64,000 bases of DNA from NCBI RefSeq assembly GCF_010093535.1, contig NW_022985196.1:743516-807515 (forward strand), written 5' to 3'. The stretch comes from Lindgomyces ingoldianus (Eukaryota > Ascomycota > Dothideomycetes > Pleosporales > Lindgomycetaceae). Shown here piece by piece: positions 34,952 to 45,400 of the stretch (positions within the stretch are counted from its first letter, which is position 1; each line of letters begins with the position of its first letter). The notes under the pieces are model-generated. The model saw only the letters and a program-made list of their open reading frames with translations. It was not told the origin of the DNA and made no database searches. Both the position numbers and the translations under genes were made by a program.

Positions 34952-35088
34952 ACGTACACCACAGGCAAGTTGCTTACACACCTAAGTTGCTTACTTTTAC
35001 TAAAACTATACTAAACTACTCTTTCTACACTAATATATTTCTAATAACACTACTTAAACATGTTAAAAGAATATTAAATATAGCTTGT
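34952..35088 (+). mobile_element. Fot1/pogo-like transposon end fragment (C0)
   Basis: It starts ACGTAC right after a TA dinucleotide and matches the reverse complement of the right end of the full copy at 59,603-61,463 over about 135 bp (AGTTGCTTACACACCTAAG, then TTGCTTACTTTT and so on). It is cut off at 35,089 by repeat B1. It marks the sharp left border of the AT-rich block. It corresponds to the transposase 5' side of the element. Confidence 0.8.
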
Positions 35089-35258
35089 TGTAAGGCCGGA
35101 TGTCCTAGAACAGGCTAGTATAGCCTCCCCTAACCTGTTTGGAGGTCACATGACCTGTGCTTTGTATATAAGCATAGATCTTAACAAGTAAGGCTTAGCA
35201 GTAATTTATCTCTCTTATAATACACTTTTATCTTTCTCTAAAAGCTTGCTCTTAGTGC
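35089..35258 (+). repeat. LTR-like repeat B, copy 1
   Basis: It begins TGTAAGGCCGGATGTCC and is repeated at 35,538-35,708 with scattered transitions. Both contain GACCTGTGCTTTGTATATAA, a TATA-like core as in an LTR promoter, and end CTTAGTGCT. It is probably part of an LTR. Copy 1 is followed at once by repeat A1. Confidence 0.7.
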
Positions 35259-35454
35259 TGTAACGATCCTCATGAATCGTTCCATCTCGAGTCGCCCGGA
35301 ACCTCCGGAAGGCCCTCGTATCGGCCCCGACCTCGACCTGGCCCCGACTCTGCCCTGCCCCCTGCTGTACCCCTATTCCTTCATGTATTTAGTCGCACCT
35401 TGCCCCTGTAGCTAGCTTAGTAGTTTTCTAATATCCTTTTATACAAGGCTTATA
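35259..35454 (+). repeat. LTR-like repeat A, copy 1 (GC-rich, little mutated)
   Basis: About 195 bp starting TGTAACGATCC and containing GATCCTCATGAATCG, an inverted repeat near its end, then a GC-rich core (CCCCGACCTCGACCTGGCCC) and ATGTATTTAGTCGCACCTTG, ending near CAAGGCTTATA. Related copies in reverse orientation lie at 44,118-44,306 and 55,959-56,147. It may be a solo LTR. Confidence 0.65.
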
Positions 35455-35537
35455 ACGTACCTAACAGGTTAGCCGGCCACACAGGTTGGCTAGCCACTTT
35501 TGCTAAGCCCCTACCACACTCTACCTATCTACATAAT
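35455..35537 (+). mobile_element. Divergent Fot1/pogo-type terminus
   Basis: It begins ACGTACCTAACAGG after TA and follows the same pattern as the C-family terminus (ACGTAC...GTTG...CAC...CTTTTGC(C/T)AAG.CCC.ACC). It is a more distant relative, cut by repeat B2 at 35,538. Confidence 0.5.
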
Positions 35538-35708
35538 TGTAAGGCCGGATGTCCCAGAACGGGCCAGTATGGCCTCACCTGACCTGTTTGGAGGTCGTAT
35601 GACCTGTGCTTTGTATATAAGCATAAATCCTAACAAGCGAAGCTTAGCAGCGATTTGTCTCTCTTATAATACACTTCTATCTTTCTCTAAAAGCTTACTC
35701 TTAGTGCT
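35538..35708 (+). repeat. LTR-like repeat B, copy 2
   Basis: It starts TGTAAGGCCGGATGTCCC and is collinear with 35,089-35,258, with fewer C-to-T changes in places (CGGGCCAGTATGGCCTCACC). The sequence after it (35,709-36,453) differs from that after copy 1 and may be the internal part of the element. Confidence 0.7.
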
Positions 35709-36453
35709 ATTTGTGCTACTTACTATCCTATTTTTACATTTAAATTGCTCTATAAGCTAGCATACTGCTTAAAGGCAACATTCCTACATAATAGTGTTAA
35801 AGCAAAACGCTAGAGGAGAAGTAGATGCAACTAGTGCTTAAAGACTACTTAAAAAGCTAGCTAAGACTGCTGCTTCTAGTAATACTTAACTAAAGTTAAT
35901 ACTAATGTAGAGAGAAATAAAGCAAGAGATAAGTAAAAGGGATAATAAAATTTCTTATAGATTAGGCTTATTAAGCTATCTAGAAGGCGTTTAGGGCCTA
36001 GAAGGGGTTAGAAGGGCCAGTGCAGGACTAAACAACGCACAGTTTACCCCTGTAAATTAGGCTTTAGCAGAAGCCCACGCCTAGCTGCAAGAGCAGCAGG
36101 AAGCGTAAGAACTAGCTAGAATAATAGAAATCTATTATTAATTTAAAGTAAGTAATATAAGCGCACTTAATAAGTTACTAACTAAGGTATTAAATATTAT
36201 TATACTAAAACTTACTTAAGACTAAGTAAACTTACTGCGTTTTAAACTGCTGCACTAATATAAAAAAAGAATAGAGCAGACTATAACTAGTAGTGTAGAG
36301 ATAATAAGGACTATTACTAAAAAAGTTTATTAAGCTTTACTTAGAAATTACAAAAGATCTCTTTTAGCCTATAATACATTAATAAGACACTATAATTACT
36401 ATAAAAGATATACTATACTTATTTAAAGCTTATTAACCTAGTATAGTTACTAA
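35709..36453. other. Degenerate repeat interior, split by element E
   Basis: AT-rich sequence without a recognisable domain; it appears to resume at 43,727 on the far side of element E, because E is flanked by a 5-bp duplication (CATAG at 36,454-36,458 and 43,722-43,726). It probably belongs to the element that carries repeat B. Confidence 0.45.
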
Positions 36454-36458
36454 CATAG

Positions 36459-37045
36459 TGTTACAATCCTTACTCTAGGGAAATGGTATTTTCCAGAGTA
36501 CAACAGCCTATATGGATATTAGTGGAGAAGGGATGAGAACTTAGCTGGATCAGGTGTACAGTCTGTCGAGCAGAGTAAGGGATAGTCGGATTTTAGGAGG
36601 CAGGCTGTGGTTTGTCCCTATAGCTGTATAGGTAGCTAGGTTTTACTAGTTAGGTAGATAAGAGTTAGAGGTATATATATTATAAGATATATAAGGCAGC
36701 TTAATCTTCTTTAGAAAGGATTTAAGCTTTTTAGTTTATTATAAAGAATAAACTAAACATTAATTATAACCTTCTAGCTATAGTTAAGATTAAGACTATA
36801 TACATAATAGTTGCATGCTTGCATGCTTGTATGCTGTTTTCCTTTATAGCCTATAAGCGCGTAAGCCTGCAATACCTTATTAAATAGCGCATTCTGCTAA
36901 GCATTTATCTATAAGATAGCGCTATTTCTCTTTTATTTAGTTATAAGGTCTGCTAATTGCAGGGTTAACTATCTCCTATCTACTATGCTTAGGGCTGTGT
37001 GTAATAGTAAGCTAAGTTATTACAGTCTATTTGTTAGCTGTAACA
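36459..37045 (-). repeat. Element E LTR (3' LTR on the coding strand)
   Basis: 587 bp, TGTTAC...GTAACA. Its left, outer half keeps C and G (GGAAATGGTATTTTCCAGAG) while its right, inner half is AT-shifted relative to the other LTR. Confidence 0.88.
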
Positions 37046-40000
37046 CATAGGCTTTCCTTCTAGTTAGCGTCCTTACTGTTATGTTTTTTCTGTTGTAAGC
37101 GTTAGGTTTTCTTCTTAGCTAGTGCGTAAAAAGAAGAAATTCTTAGCGCGTCTGTAGTTCTTTATAGCTTATTAGGAGAGAGTGTAGAAGCAACTTAATC
37201 TTCTAGCAGATTAAAGGGCAAAATATCTAGAAAAAGACCTCTCCTCTTTAGATAAGCTTAAAGCGCTTAAGGCAGAGGCAGCTAGTCTTCCTCCGCCTTA
37301 GCTAGTGTTAAAGGGGTGTGGTCTTCCCACATTGCAGCTAACTAATGTAATAGTAGTTTTAGCTAGTAAAAATGTCTTTTAGTTGCAGGAACTTTTGCCT
37401 AGATAGTTTAATTTAGAAGGCGTAAGTAATATTCCTGCAGCGCCTTCTAGGTGTTCTGCAGGTTTGTAACAGGTTCCTAGGTATTTTTATAGGTTAAGTA
37501 TTCTACTTACTTTACTAAGTAATAATTTCCTTTCTTATCTAAAATCTTTTTAACTTTATATTTAAGTTCTTTTTTATTCTATCTTTAAGTTACTAATAGA
37601 ATACTTTTAGGTGCTAGTTCTAGTTTAGAAATGTAGAACTATAGGAAGATTTTTATATCTTTTAGTAATTTAAGCTTATATGCTTTTAGGCAGGTTTAGA
37701 TAACTTTATAAGGCCCTATTTATTTTTTAGCTAGCTTTTATGCTTATTAAGGGTTTTTAAAGTTTATAGTATCTAAATATACATAATTATAGGGATGTAT
37801 TTCTAGCGCTAGCTGTTAGTGTTAATTTATAAATGCTTCTATAGCTTTAGCTGTAAGCTAGGCTTTCTTACCTAATTTTTAATATATTTTTAACAGTTAT
37901 ATTGTCTAGCTTAAGGCCTCTAGTAGATTTGTTAGCTAGGTTCTAGAAAGCTTATATTTATAAAAGTAGCTAAAATTTGCTTTATACAGAGTTATTTTAG
38001 TTAAGGTAGACTATGTAGTGTTAATAGCTAACTAGGCTATTAGCAACTATTCTAGCTAGTCTATTTATTTGTATAAAATGTATTTTTATAAATACTTTTT
38101 TATTTCTATGTTTATTTATTCTGTTTGTTTATCTGTCTAAGAGTAATAGGCTATAAAGAGTTTATAGGTTATTTTAAAGTATTAGATTACAGTTATTTAA
38201 TATTTACTAGTAAAAAGTTTATCTTTATATAAAATAATAATCTGCAGGCATCTATAAGTTATAAAAAAAATTTTTTTTATTTTAAACATAAATTCTTTTA
38301 CTGTTATGTTTTTTTCTATTACTTATATAAAAACAAACTTTATAGTTTTATTAACTATTACTGTAATTATGTTGCAAAGCCTTTCTATACTAGGTTTACA
38401 GAATAGTAGTAGTCTTGTTATAAAGTCTATTGTTATTATAGTCTAAGGCTATTTAAGTGCTGTAATTAGTTAAAGTTATTTATATAGTTTATATCTTTAA
38501 GGATTGTTCTTGTTGCATAGGTTACACTCCTGTAGTACTTTAGTGTATAAGTGTTTTAGTTATAAAATGTTTTTAAAAATTACTTCTTTTATTTTTTTTT
38601 AAAGTAATCCTATTCTAGGGTGCCTAAATATTAGAGCCTTATAATACTTTTTAATAAAGTTTTTTTATCTATATTTAGTAATTATAAGGGAACAGATTAA
38701 TCTTTTTAGTTCTAGTCTATTATATATTAGACCTTAGTTAGTTTCTTTAAAGATTACAAACTTTTTTATGTTTTTTTCTAATTTATTAAAATAGTTAAAA
38801 CATTTACTAAGAACATCTACTTATTAATTACTACTTCTAAGGATGTGCTTAATAATAAAGTTAAACTATACTAACTTTATTACTTATTATACATGCATTA
38901 AAAAGAGCTTTTTTATTATTAGAAAAGTTACTAGGTTAGCATAGTTAGTATAAATAATAAATTATTATTTAAGTTTTTATAATTTAACTTCTTAATTTCT
39001 ATAAGTGTTAACTATAGCTTTAAGCTTTTTATCTAGTATAGTATATTTTTGTTCTACAGGGGCAAACTTTGCTAAATAATATGCTACTAGGTGCTAATAG
39101 CTATTCTTTTACTTTTATAAAAGGGCTACTCCTTTAGCTTATTTTAAGGCGTTAGTGTGTACTTTAGTTTTAAAAGTTAGGTTATATATTTAAAGGACTA
39201 GGTAGCTAGTAATAATTTTTTTTAATTTTTTAAAAAATTAATCTATTTTAGTTATCTACTAGAACTTATGTAACGCTTTTTCTTTTATTATAGCGTCTAT
39301 AAGTAGGAGCGCTATTTTAGAGTAGTCTTTAATTATTTTTTATACATAGCCTGTTAGTCTAAGGAATTCTCTAATTTCTATAACAGACTTAGGTATAAGC
39401 TACTTAAGTACTTTAGTTATTTTTTTTAGGTCTATTTTTATTTAGTCTTAGTTTATAATAAATCTTAAATACTTAGTTTTTTATACATTAAATTTACATT
39501 TTTTTAGCTAAAGGTGTAGACTATATTATCTAAGGCGTTCTAGTATAAGTTTTACCTTAGATATGTAATTATCTTAGCTTTCTTTAGTATACACTAGTAT
39601 GTTATTAAGGTATATAAGTATAAATATATTAAGGTATAAATTTAAGGCTGTGTTAATAACTTTTTAAAAAGTTATAAGTGTGTTAGTAAGTCTAAAAGGC
39701 ATAATAAGTAGTTTATATAACTTTTTAAAGGTCCTAAAGGCAGTTATCTATTTATGTCCTTATTTAATTTTTATTTTATTAAATCTATCTTAGACATTAA
39801 ACTTAGTAAAATGTTTAGTTTCTTTTAGTTAGTTTATAATATTTTAGATTATTAGAAAGAGGTACTAATCTCTTATAGTATTATTATTTAGAGTTTAATA
39901 GTCCTAGTATACTCTTACTTTACTGTTTTTCTTTTTTGTAAAGACTACTACTAACGCTACTAGGCTGTTGCTTTTTTAGATATGTTCTTATAATAGCATC

Positions 40001-43000
40001 CTATTTACATATTTCTATAGTGCGTCTTTCTAGGCTTTAGTTAATAGTTAGAGTTTATAAGCTTTTAGCTAAAGTTCTAGTTTAAGATTAATAGCGTAAT
40101 TCTATAGTTAGTGCAGGGGTAGTTTTTCTAGGTCTTTTAAAGTTCTAAACATGTCTTTATACTTCTTATATTTTTCTAGTAAGCTTTTAGTTTTGTAGGT
40201 AATCTTATAAATCCTTATCTAGTTAAGGTTTTATTTTTTTTAGAATTCTTTAAAGAATATCTTCTTTAGTTTCTTTTTTATTAAACAGACTACCTAAGCC
40301 TTTAGTTCTTAGTAAAGGAACTTTTTTAGTTTTCCTTTTTTAAGGAAATATCTGCTTTCTTTTTTTACTTGCTAGTAAAAGGTGCATAAATTATTATAGT
40401 AGGCTAACTATGTTATTCTAGCGTAGTCTTGTTTTATTACTAGAGTTATAGTTTACTAGTTAATTATTAAGTTGTGTTTATAAAGCTAATTATATTTAAG
40501 TATTACTTAGTATTTTCTTTTTAGTAGTAAGATGTTAAAAGATACTTAGTTACTAGTTCCTTTAGTGTCTATAATAAGTTTATAAGTTTTAAGTTATATC
40601 TATTTTACTTTATATTTAATTAATAAGGCATCTACTAGGGTTACTTTAAAAAGTTTTTTTTTACTTCTAAAAGGTATTTATTTTTAGTTAACTTACATAG
40701 AGTTAATTACTGTAAAGGTGCAACTACTGTTTATTAGTGTAAGGCCTATTTATTCTTATTCTAGGCAGAAAAGGGTTATTTTTATAGTTAGGCTCCTGCC
40801 TAGTCTTTGTTTTACAGTAATAAGAGTATAGAGTTTATAGGGAGCTTCTAGATAGTCTATACTGTTGTTTTTTTCTACCTTAAAAGCCTCTTCCTAGTAG
40901 CTTTTAATTTAGTTAGATTATATTTTATATTTTTAATAACCTTATATTATACATTCTGCTATAGTGCAGTGTTAGTTTTCTATTTTATAGTAATATAGTA
41001 TTTAGTTGTTTTATTAATAGGCTTTTTACTAAAAGTAGTAGAATATGTAGTCTGCTTAGTTTTTACATTTTATCTAAAGTTTCTGTTTATGCTTAGTTCT
41101 AGTGTTGCAGTAGGCGCACTAAGGCATTTTATAAGTTAATGCTATTCTAGGGAGCGTGTTGTTTATAAGCTTACTTGCCTAAATTCTATATAGCTACTAG
41201 CTAGCTCTGTGTTTAGTTAGCTAGTGTTTTAGGCAGTATTTGTTAACACATAGATACTAGTTATAAGGGCAATTTCTAAGGTTATTCTAGACTAGTATTA
41301 GCTAAACCTGCGTCTATCTTAGGTACTCTTTTATTTATACTATTTATAAAGGGTAGCTTTAATATGTGCATTAAAACTTATTATGTCTTTAGCTTCTACA
41401 TAAAATATAGTATCTATTTTATTAGTAAATTTCTAGGTCTTTTTATGTAATAGCTAGTGCTAAAGGGGGTGTATTAGCTTTTTAGTTATAAGGTTTTAGA
41501 GTTATTAAAAAAGTGCTTTACTAATTAAAACTTTTTTCTTTATTTAAAATTTTCTAGAATATTTTTTATTATTTCTTATTATTTAGCACAGCATAGTAAG
41601 TCCTAGTAATTTCCTTAATTATGCTGTAAGTATTTACATTATTATTAATATATACTTTATACATTATTTTTTTTTACAGTTTTATAGGTTATAAGTGTTA
41701 CTACACTTCTAGCAGTTGCTATAGTTAAATTAGTATTATAGTTCTTAGGCAGAAATTCTAGTTATTAGTTGTTCTAAAGAGAATAATTTTTTCTTTTCTT
41801 TTATGTTTACAACATACGTTGTTGCTTACATGTAGCCCTACTATTCTTTATAAATAGCTGCCTGTTCTAGTGCCTTAAATATGTTATTATTATTCTAAAC
41901 TTTAACCCTCTAGTATTTTATTAAGCATTTATTAGATTTGTAATTGCCTCTGCATTACTAGCAGAGGTTCTTATTTAGTCTGTCTAGAATTTTAGGTCTT
42001 GTTAGACCCTACTTTATATGTATTGCTTTTATAGTTAGTTTTTTATCTTTATTCTTCTAGTTACTAGAGTCTAGGCACTCTTTTCTATAGTGTCCTACTT
42101 TTCTATAGTTAAGGCACACTCTTTTCTTAAGCTATTTTTGTTATTTAGTACTTAGTAGCAGCCTTTTACCTATTTAGAACTTGCTTTTTTTTTTAGTTAA
42201 GCCCTATGTATGTCTAGCATAGCTAAGATTTATTAGTTTACTGTTAAATTATTAAGTCTTTTTCTTTCTCTAGAATACTTCTAGTTTCTAGGGCGTTATG
42301 CTAGGGCGTTTTTCTTAAAGATGTTCTTAATGCTAATTATTATACATAGTTGCCCTTTTTACATATTTTTTAAATTCTTCTAGTTTACTGTAATGCATAA
42401 ATTTGTCTTTAATTACATTAGATAGTCTATTATAGAACATTCTTCTAACAGCTACTTTATTAGTCTATCTGCTAATAGCTAATTATTTGCAGAAGCGTAC
42501 TGCATATAATTAAACAGTGCTTTTTCCTTATTATAAGGTGTTTATTTTATTAACTGCCTTTTTTTTTTAGTTAGCTTAACTATAAATTATTATAAGGGCT
42601 TATTTAAAGGCATGTATGCTTTAAAAGATTTCTTAAGTGTAAATAAAAAAAAATTTTTTAGTTACTTTATGTTTTATCTAATTATCTGCGTGTAGTTAGA
42701 ACTATATAGCTAAGGGTCCTTCTAGGTAGAGTTTTATTTATAAGATTATTTCCTTATCTGTCTAAAAAGCGCCCTTATTATACTATATATATAAGTAGCA
42801 TTAAGTAAAGAATAGCTTAAAGTCCTTAGCTATGCTGTTAAATAATTTAGGTAAAGCTAAGCATAGTAATTTTTTTAACTTAATGCTAGTTTTTTTTTAG
42901 CAGTGTTACAAAGCTTAGCAACTTCTAAATAAAGGGTGTAAAGTTATTAGATGTAAAGTTATTATTAAAGCTAGGTTCTAAGTGCTTTAATTTTTTAATA

Positions 43001-43134
43001 AAGATATTATATTTATTAACTATGTTCTTTCTTATTCCTAGACAGGGTTTTACTAGTGCTAGCTACGCTAGCTCCTGTTATGCTAATATTAAGGGAGGTG
43101 TAAAGTGCTATACTTTTAGAGAAGTAGTAATTAA

Positions 43135-43721
43135 TGTTATAATCTTTACTTTAAGGAAATAGTATTTTCTAGAGTACAACAGCCTATATAGATATTAGTA
43201 GAGAAGGGATAAGAACTTAGCTAGATTAGGTGTACAGTCTGTTAAGTAGAGTAAGAGATAGTTAGATTTTAGAAAGTAGGCTATAGTTTGTCTCTATAGC
43301 TGTATAGGTAGCTAGGTTTTACTAGTTAGGTAGATAAGAGTTAGAGGTATATATGTTGCAAGATATACAAGGCAGCTTAATTCTCTTTAGAAAGAATTTA
43401 AGCTTCTTAGTCTATTATAAAAAATAAACTAAACATTAATTATAACCTCTTAGCTATAGTTAGGATTAAGACTATATACATAATAGTTGCATGCTTACAT
43501 GCTTACATGCTGTTTTCCTTTATAGCCTATAAGCGCGTAAGCCTGCAATACCTTATTAGATAGCGCATTCTGCTAAGCATTTATCTATAAGATAGCGCTA
43601 TTCCTCTTCTGTTTAGTTATAAGGTCCGCTGATCGCGGGGTTAACTATCTCCTATCTACTGTGCTTAGGGCTGTGTGTAATAGCGAGCTGAGTCATTACA
43701 GTCTGTTTGTTGGCCGTAACA
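43135..43721 (-). repeat. Element E LTR (5' LTR on the coding strand)
   Basis: 587 bp. Its left, inner half is AT-shifted (TGTTATAATCTTTACTTTAA) while its right, outer half keeps C and G (GGTCCGCTGATCGCGGGG, GTTGGCCGTAACA). Confidence 0.88.
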
Positions 43722-43726
43722 CATAG

Positions 43727-44117
43727 TAAGATTTTAAAAACAAGATGCTTAATACATTAAGTACTTTAGTAAAATAAAAAAAAGTAGCTTATAACACTAT
43801 AAAAAACTATAAATAATAACTTAATTAGTTCTTAACTAAACTTCTAGCCTACCTTAGGCTATTATAGACTAAAGTTAATAAGAAGAGCCTAAATAGAATA
43901 ATAGCAGACTTTAGTAGCGCGCTATTTAATAAGATTAAGCGTAATCTAACATATATTTTATAAAGTAAGCAAGAGACACTAGCTTAGGTAGAAGAGCAGA
44001 GCAACATATCCTACTACTGTAACAGCGCAGGCAAGACAATAGGTCTAAATGCAGTAGGAATCCACTTAGAGGCATATAAGAGTGCATAGGGACTCTAAAC
44101 CTAGGAATGCTATTAAC
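43727..44117. other. Degenerate repeat interior, right of element E
   Basis: Probable continuation of the sequence interrupted at 36,453. It is AT-rich with no domain I recognise and ends where repeat A2 begins. Confidence 0.4.
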
Positions 44118-44306
44118 ACTTATAGGCCTTGTATAAAAGGATATTAGAAAACTACTAAGCTAGCTACAGGGCAAGGTGAAACTAAATACATAAGGGAATA
44201 GAGGTAACTGCAAGGGACTAGGTTAAGTTATAGTTAGGGCTAATACAGGGACCCTTTAGATAGGATCTAAGCAACCTAAGATAGAATAATTTGTAGAATT
44301 ATTACA
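44118..44306 (-). repeat. LTR-like repeat A, copy 2 (heavily mutated)
   Basis: Reverse orientation relative to A1, same orientation as A3. Where A3 reads GATGGAACGATTCGTAGAAT this copy reads GATAGAATAATTTGTAGAAT, so CpG and CpA have become TpA/TpG. It ends ATTACA at 44,306. Confidence 0.7.
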
Positions 44307-45400
44307 CTACCCCTTTTTTATAGGCTAATAGTCTTTATCTGCAGTGTTTAGAAAGTATTTAGAACTACTTTAAAACTAATTTAGATAAAATATAATAAGT
44401 ATAACTATCTTAACTAAAATTTTCTATTACTAAGAAATAAACTAAAAACCTAATACTAATATAATGCCTTTATTATAATGTTTTTATTTAGTAGTAACTA
44501 GTAGTATAGTTATTATTAATATAGTAAATTTATTATTTATAGTAATAAGTGTTTGCTTGCCTTACTTATATAGTCTAGTTAATGTTATTAGTTTTTTCTT
44601 TAGCTATTATCTAAATCTTTACTTTATAAGTATTATTATGCACTTAACATCTTATAGCTTAGTCTACTAACTAATTATAGTATTAAAGAAATTTACTATG
44701 CTGCTCTGCCCCTCTCTTAGAGCCTTTTTAGAGGCGTTTTAAGTTATCTACTTTTAAGCTTTCTGCGCTCTTACTTGCAGCCTTTAAGTTAAGTTTTTTT
44801 ATTAGTTTTTTAAATTAAAAAAATGTAAATATTACACTTTACATAATAAAAAATATAACTGTATATAAATATAGTCTAATACTACTAAAGTATAGTTTAC
44901 TAACACGCGCGTAGGTCCCCTTTTATTATAAAAAGAAATTCTTAGTCCTTTAAGGCTATTTTAAGCTATAGGCAGCAGCCTAAAATATAAAGAGTAAAAA
45001 GAATAAAAAGAGGGCTTTTAAAGCTATTTTAGAGTTTACTTAGAACCTAGCGTAAGTAGTGTAGGTTATAAAGAGTTAGAAAGCTAGTCTTTTTACAGCT
45101 AGTGTTTAGGTAGCCTTATTCTACTAAAACACTAAGCTGCTTTGTTAAGTTTTAGCTCTAAAAGCTCTAGTGTCTAACCTTTAGGCAGACATTATAGCGC
45201 TCTTAGGTAGTTAAGGATAAAGTAAAGAAGGTTTAGAGAGAGTCTAAAAGAGAGAGAAGAGAGAAGAGAAAAAAGAAAGAAAGGTAGAGGAAAAGGTAAA
45301 GAAGAGTTTAAAGGTGTCTAATAGCTTACTATTAGACCTCCCTAGCGCAATGTCTATAGAGTTATAATACTATTATGTATAACTATAAATTTACTTTTTA
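44307..45400. other. Unclassified AT-rich repeat with GA-rich run
   Basis: No recognisable domain. A purine run of about 75 bp (45,236-45,311, mostly GAGA/GAAA) could be low-complexity sequence or part of a charged C terminus of a lost plus-strand protein. Nothing further can be supported. Confidence 0.4.

Larger units (their letters stand above)
36459..43721 (-). mobile_element. Complete Gypsy chromovirus E, RIP-inactivated
   Basis: 7,263 bp with two 587-bp LTRs, TGTTAC...GTAACA termini and a CATAG target duplication on both sides. Coding is on the minus strand. From the minus-strand 5' end the traces are: a gag zinc knuckle at about 42,120-42,075 (VCLNYRKVGHYRKEC, second Cys read as Tyr); reverse transcriptase around 40,000-39,550 with KKK.S.VRVY, a truncated ...FNV region, and YLNNILVY at 39,612-39,589, where YLDD is expected; and a chromodomain near 37,560-37,440 (KYKVKKILDKKGNYYLVK followed by a stop where Trp is expected). 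A purine-rich stretch (AGAAGGAAAGCC on the minus strand) lies next to the LTR at 37,045, as a polypurine tract should. Frames are broken by many TAG/TAA. It cannot make active protein. Confidence 0.88.

Noticed and set aside
35500..35760. 86-codon open frame at the left of the AT-rich block
   Set aside because: It spans the tail of a transposon terminus and LTR-like repeat B2; the open frame is a by-product of repeat sequence with no protein signal.
45236..45311. GA-rich run as a polypurine tract of element F
   Set aside because: F is coded on the minus strand, where this run is pyrimidine-rich, and no LTR lies beside it.
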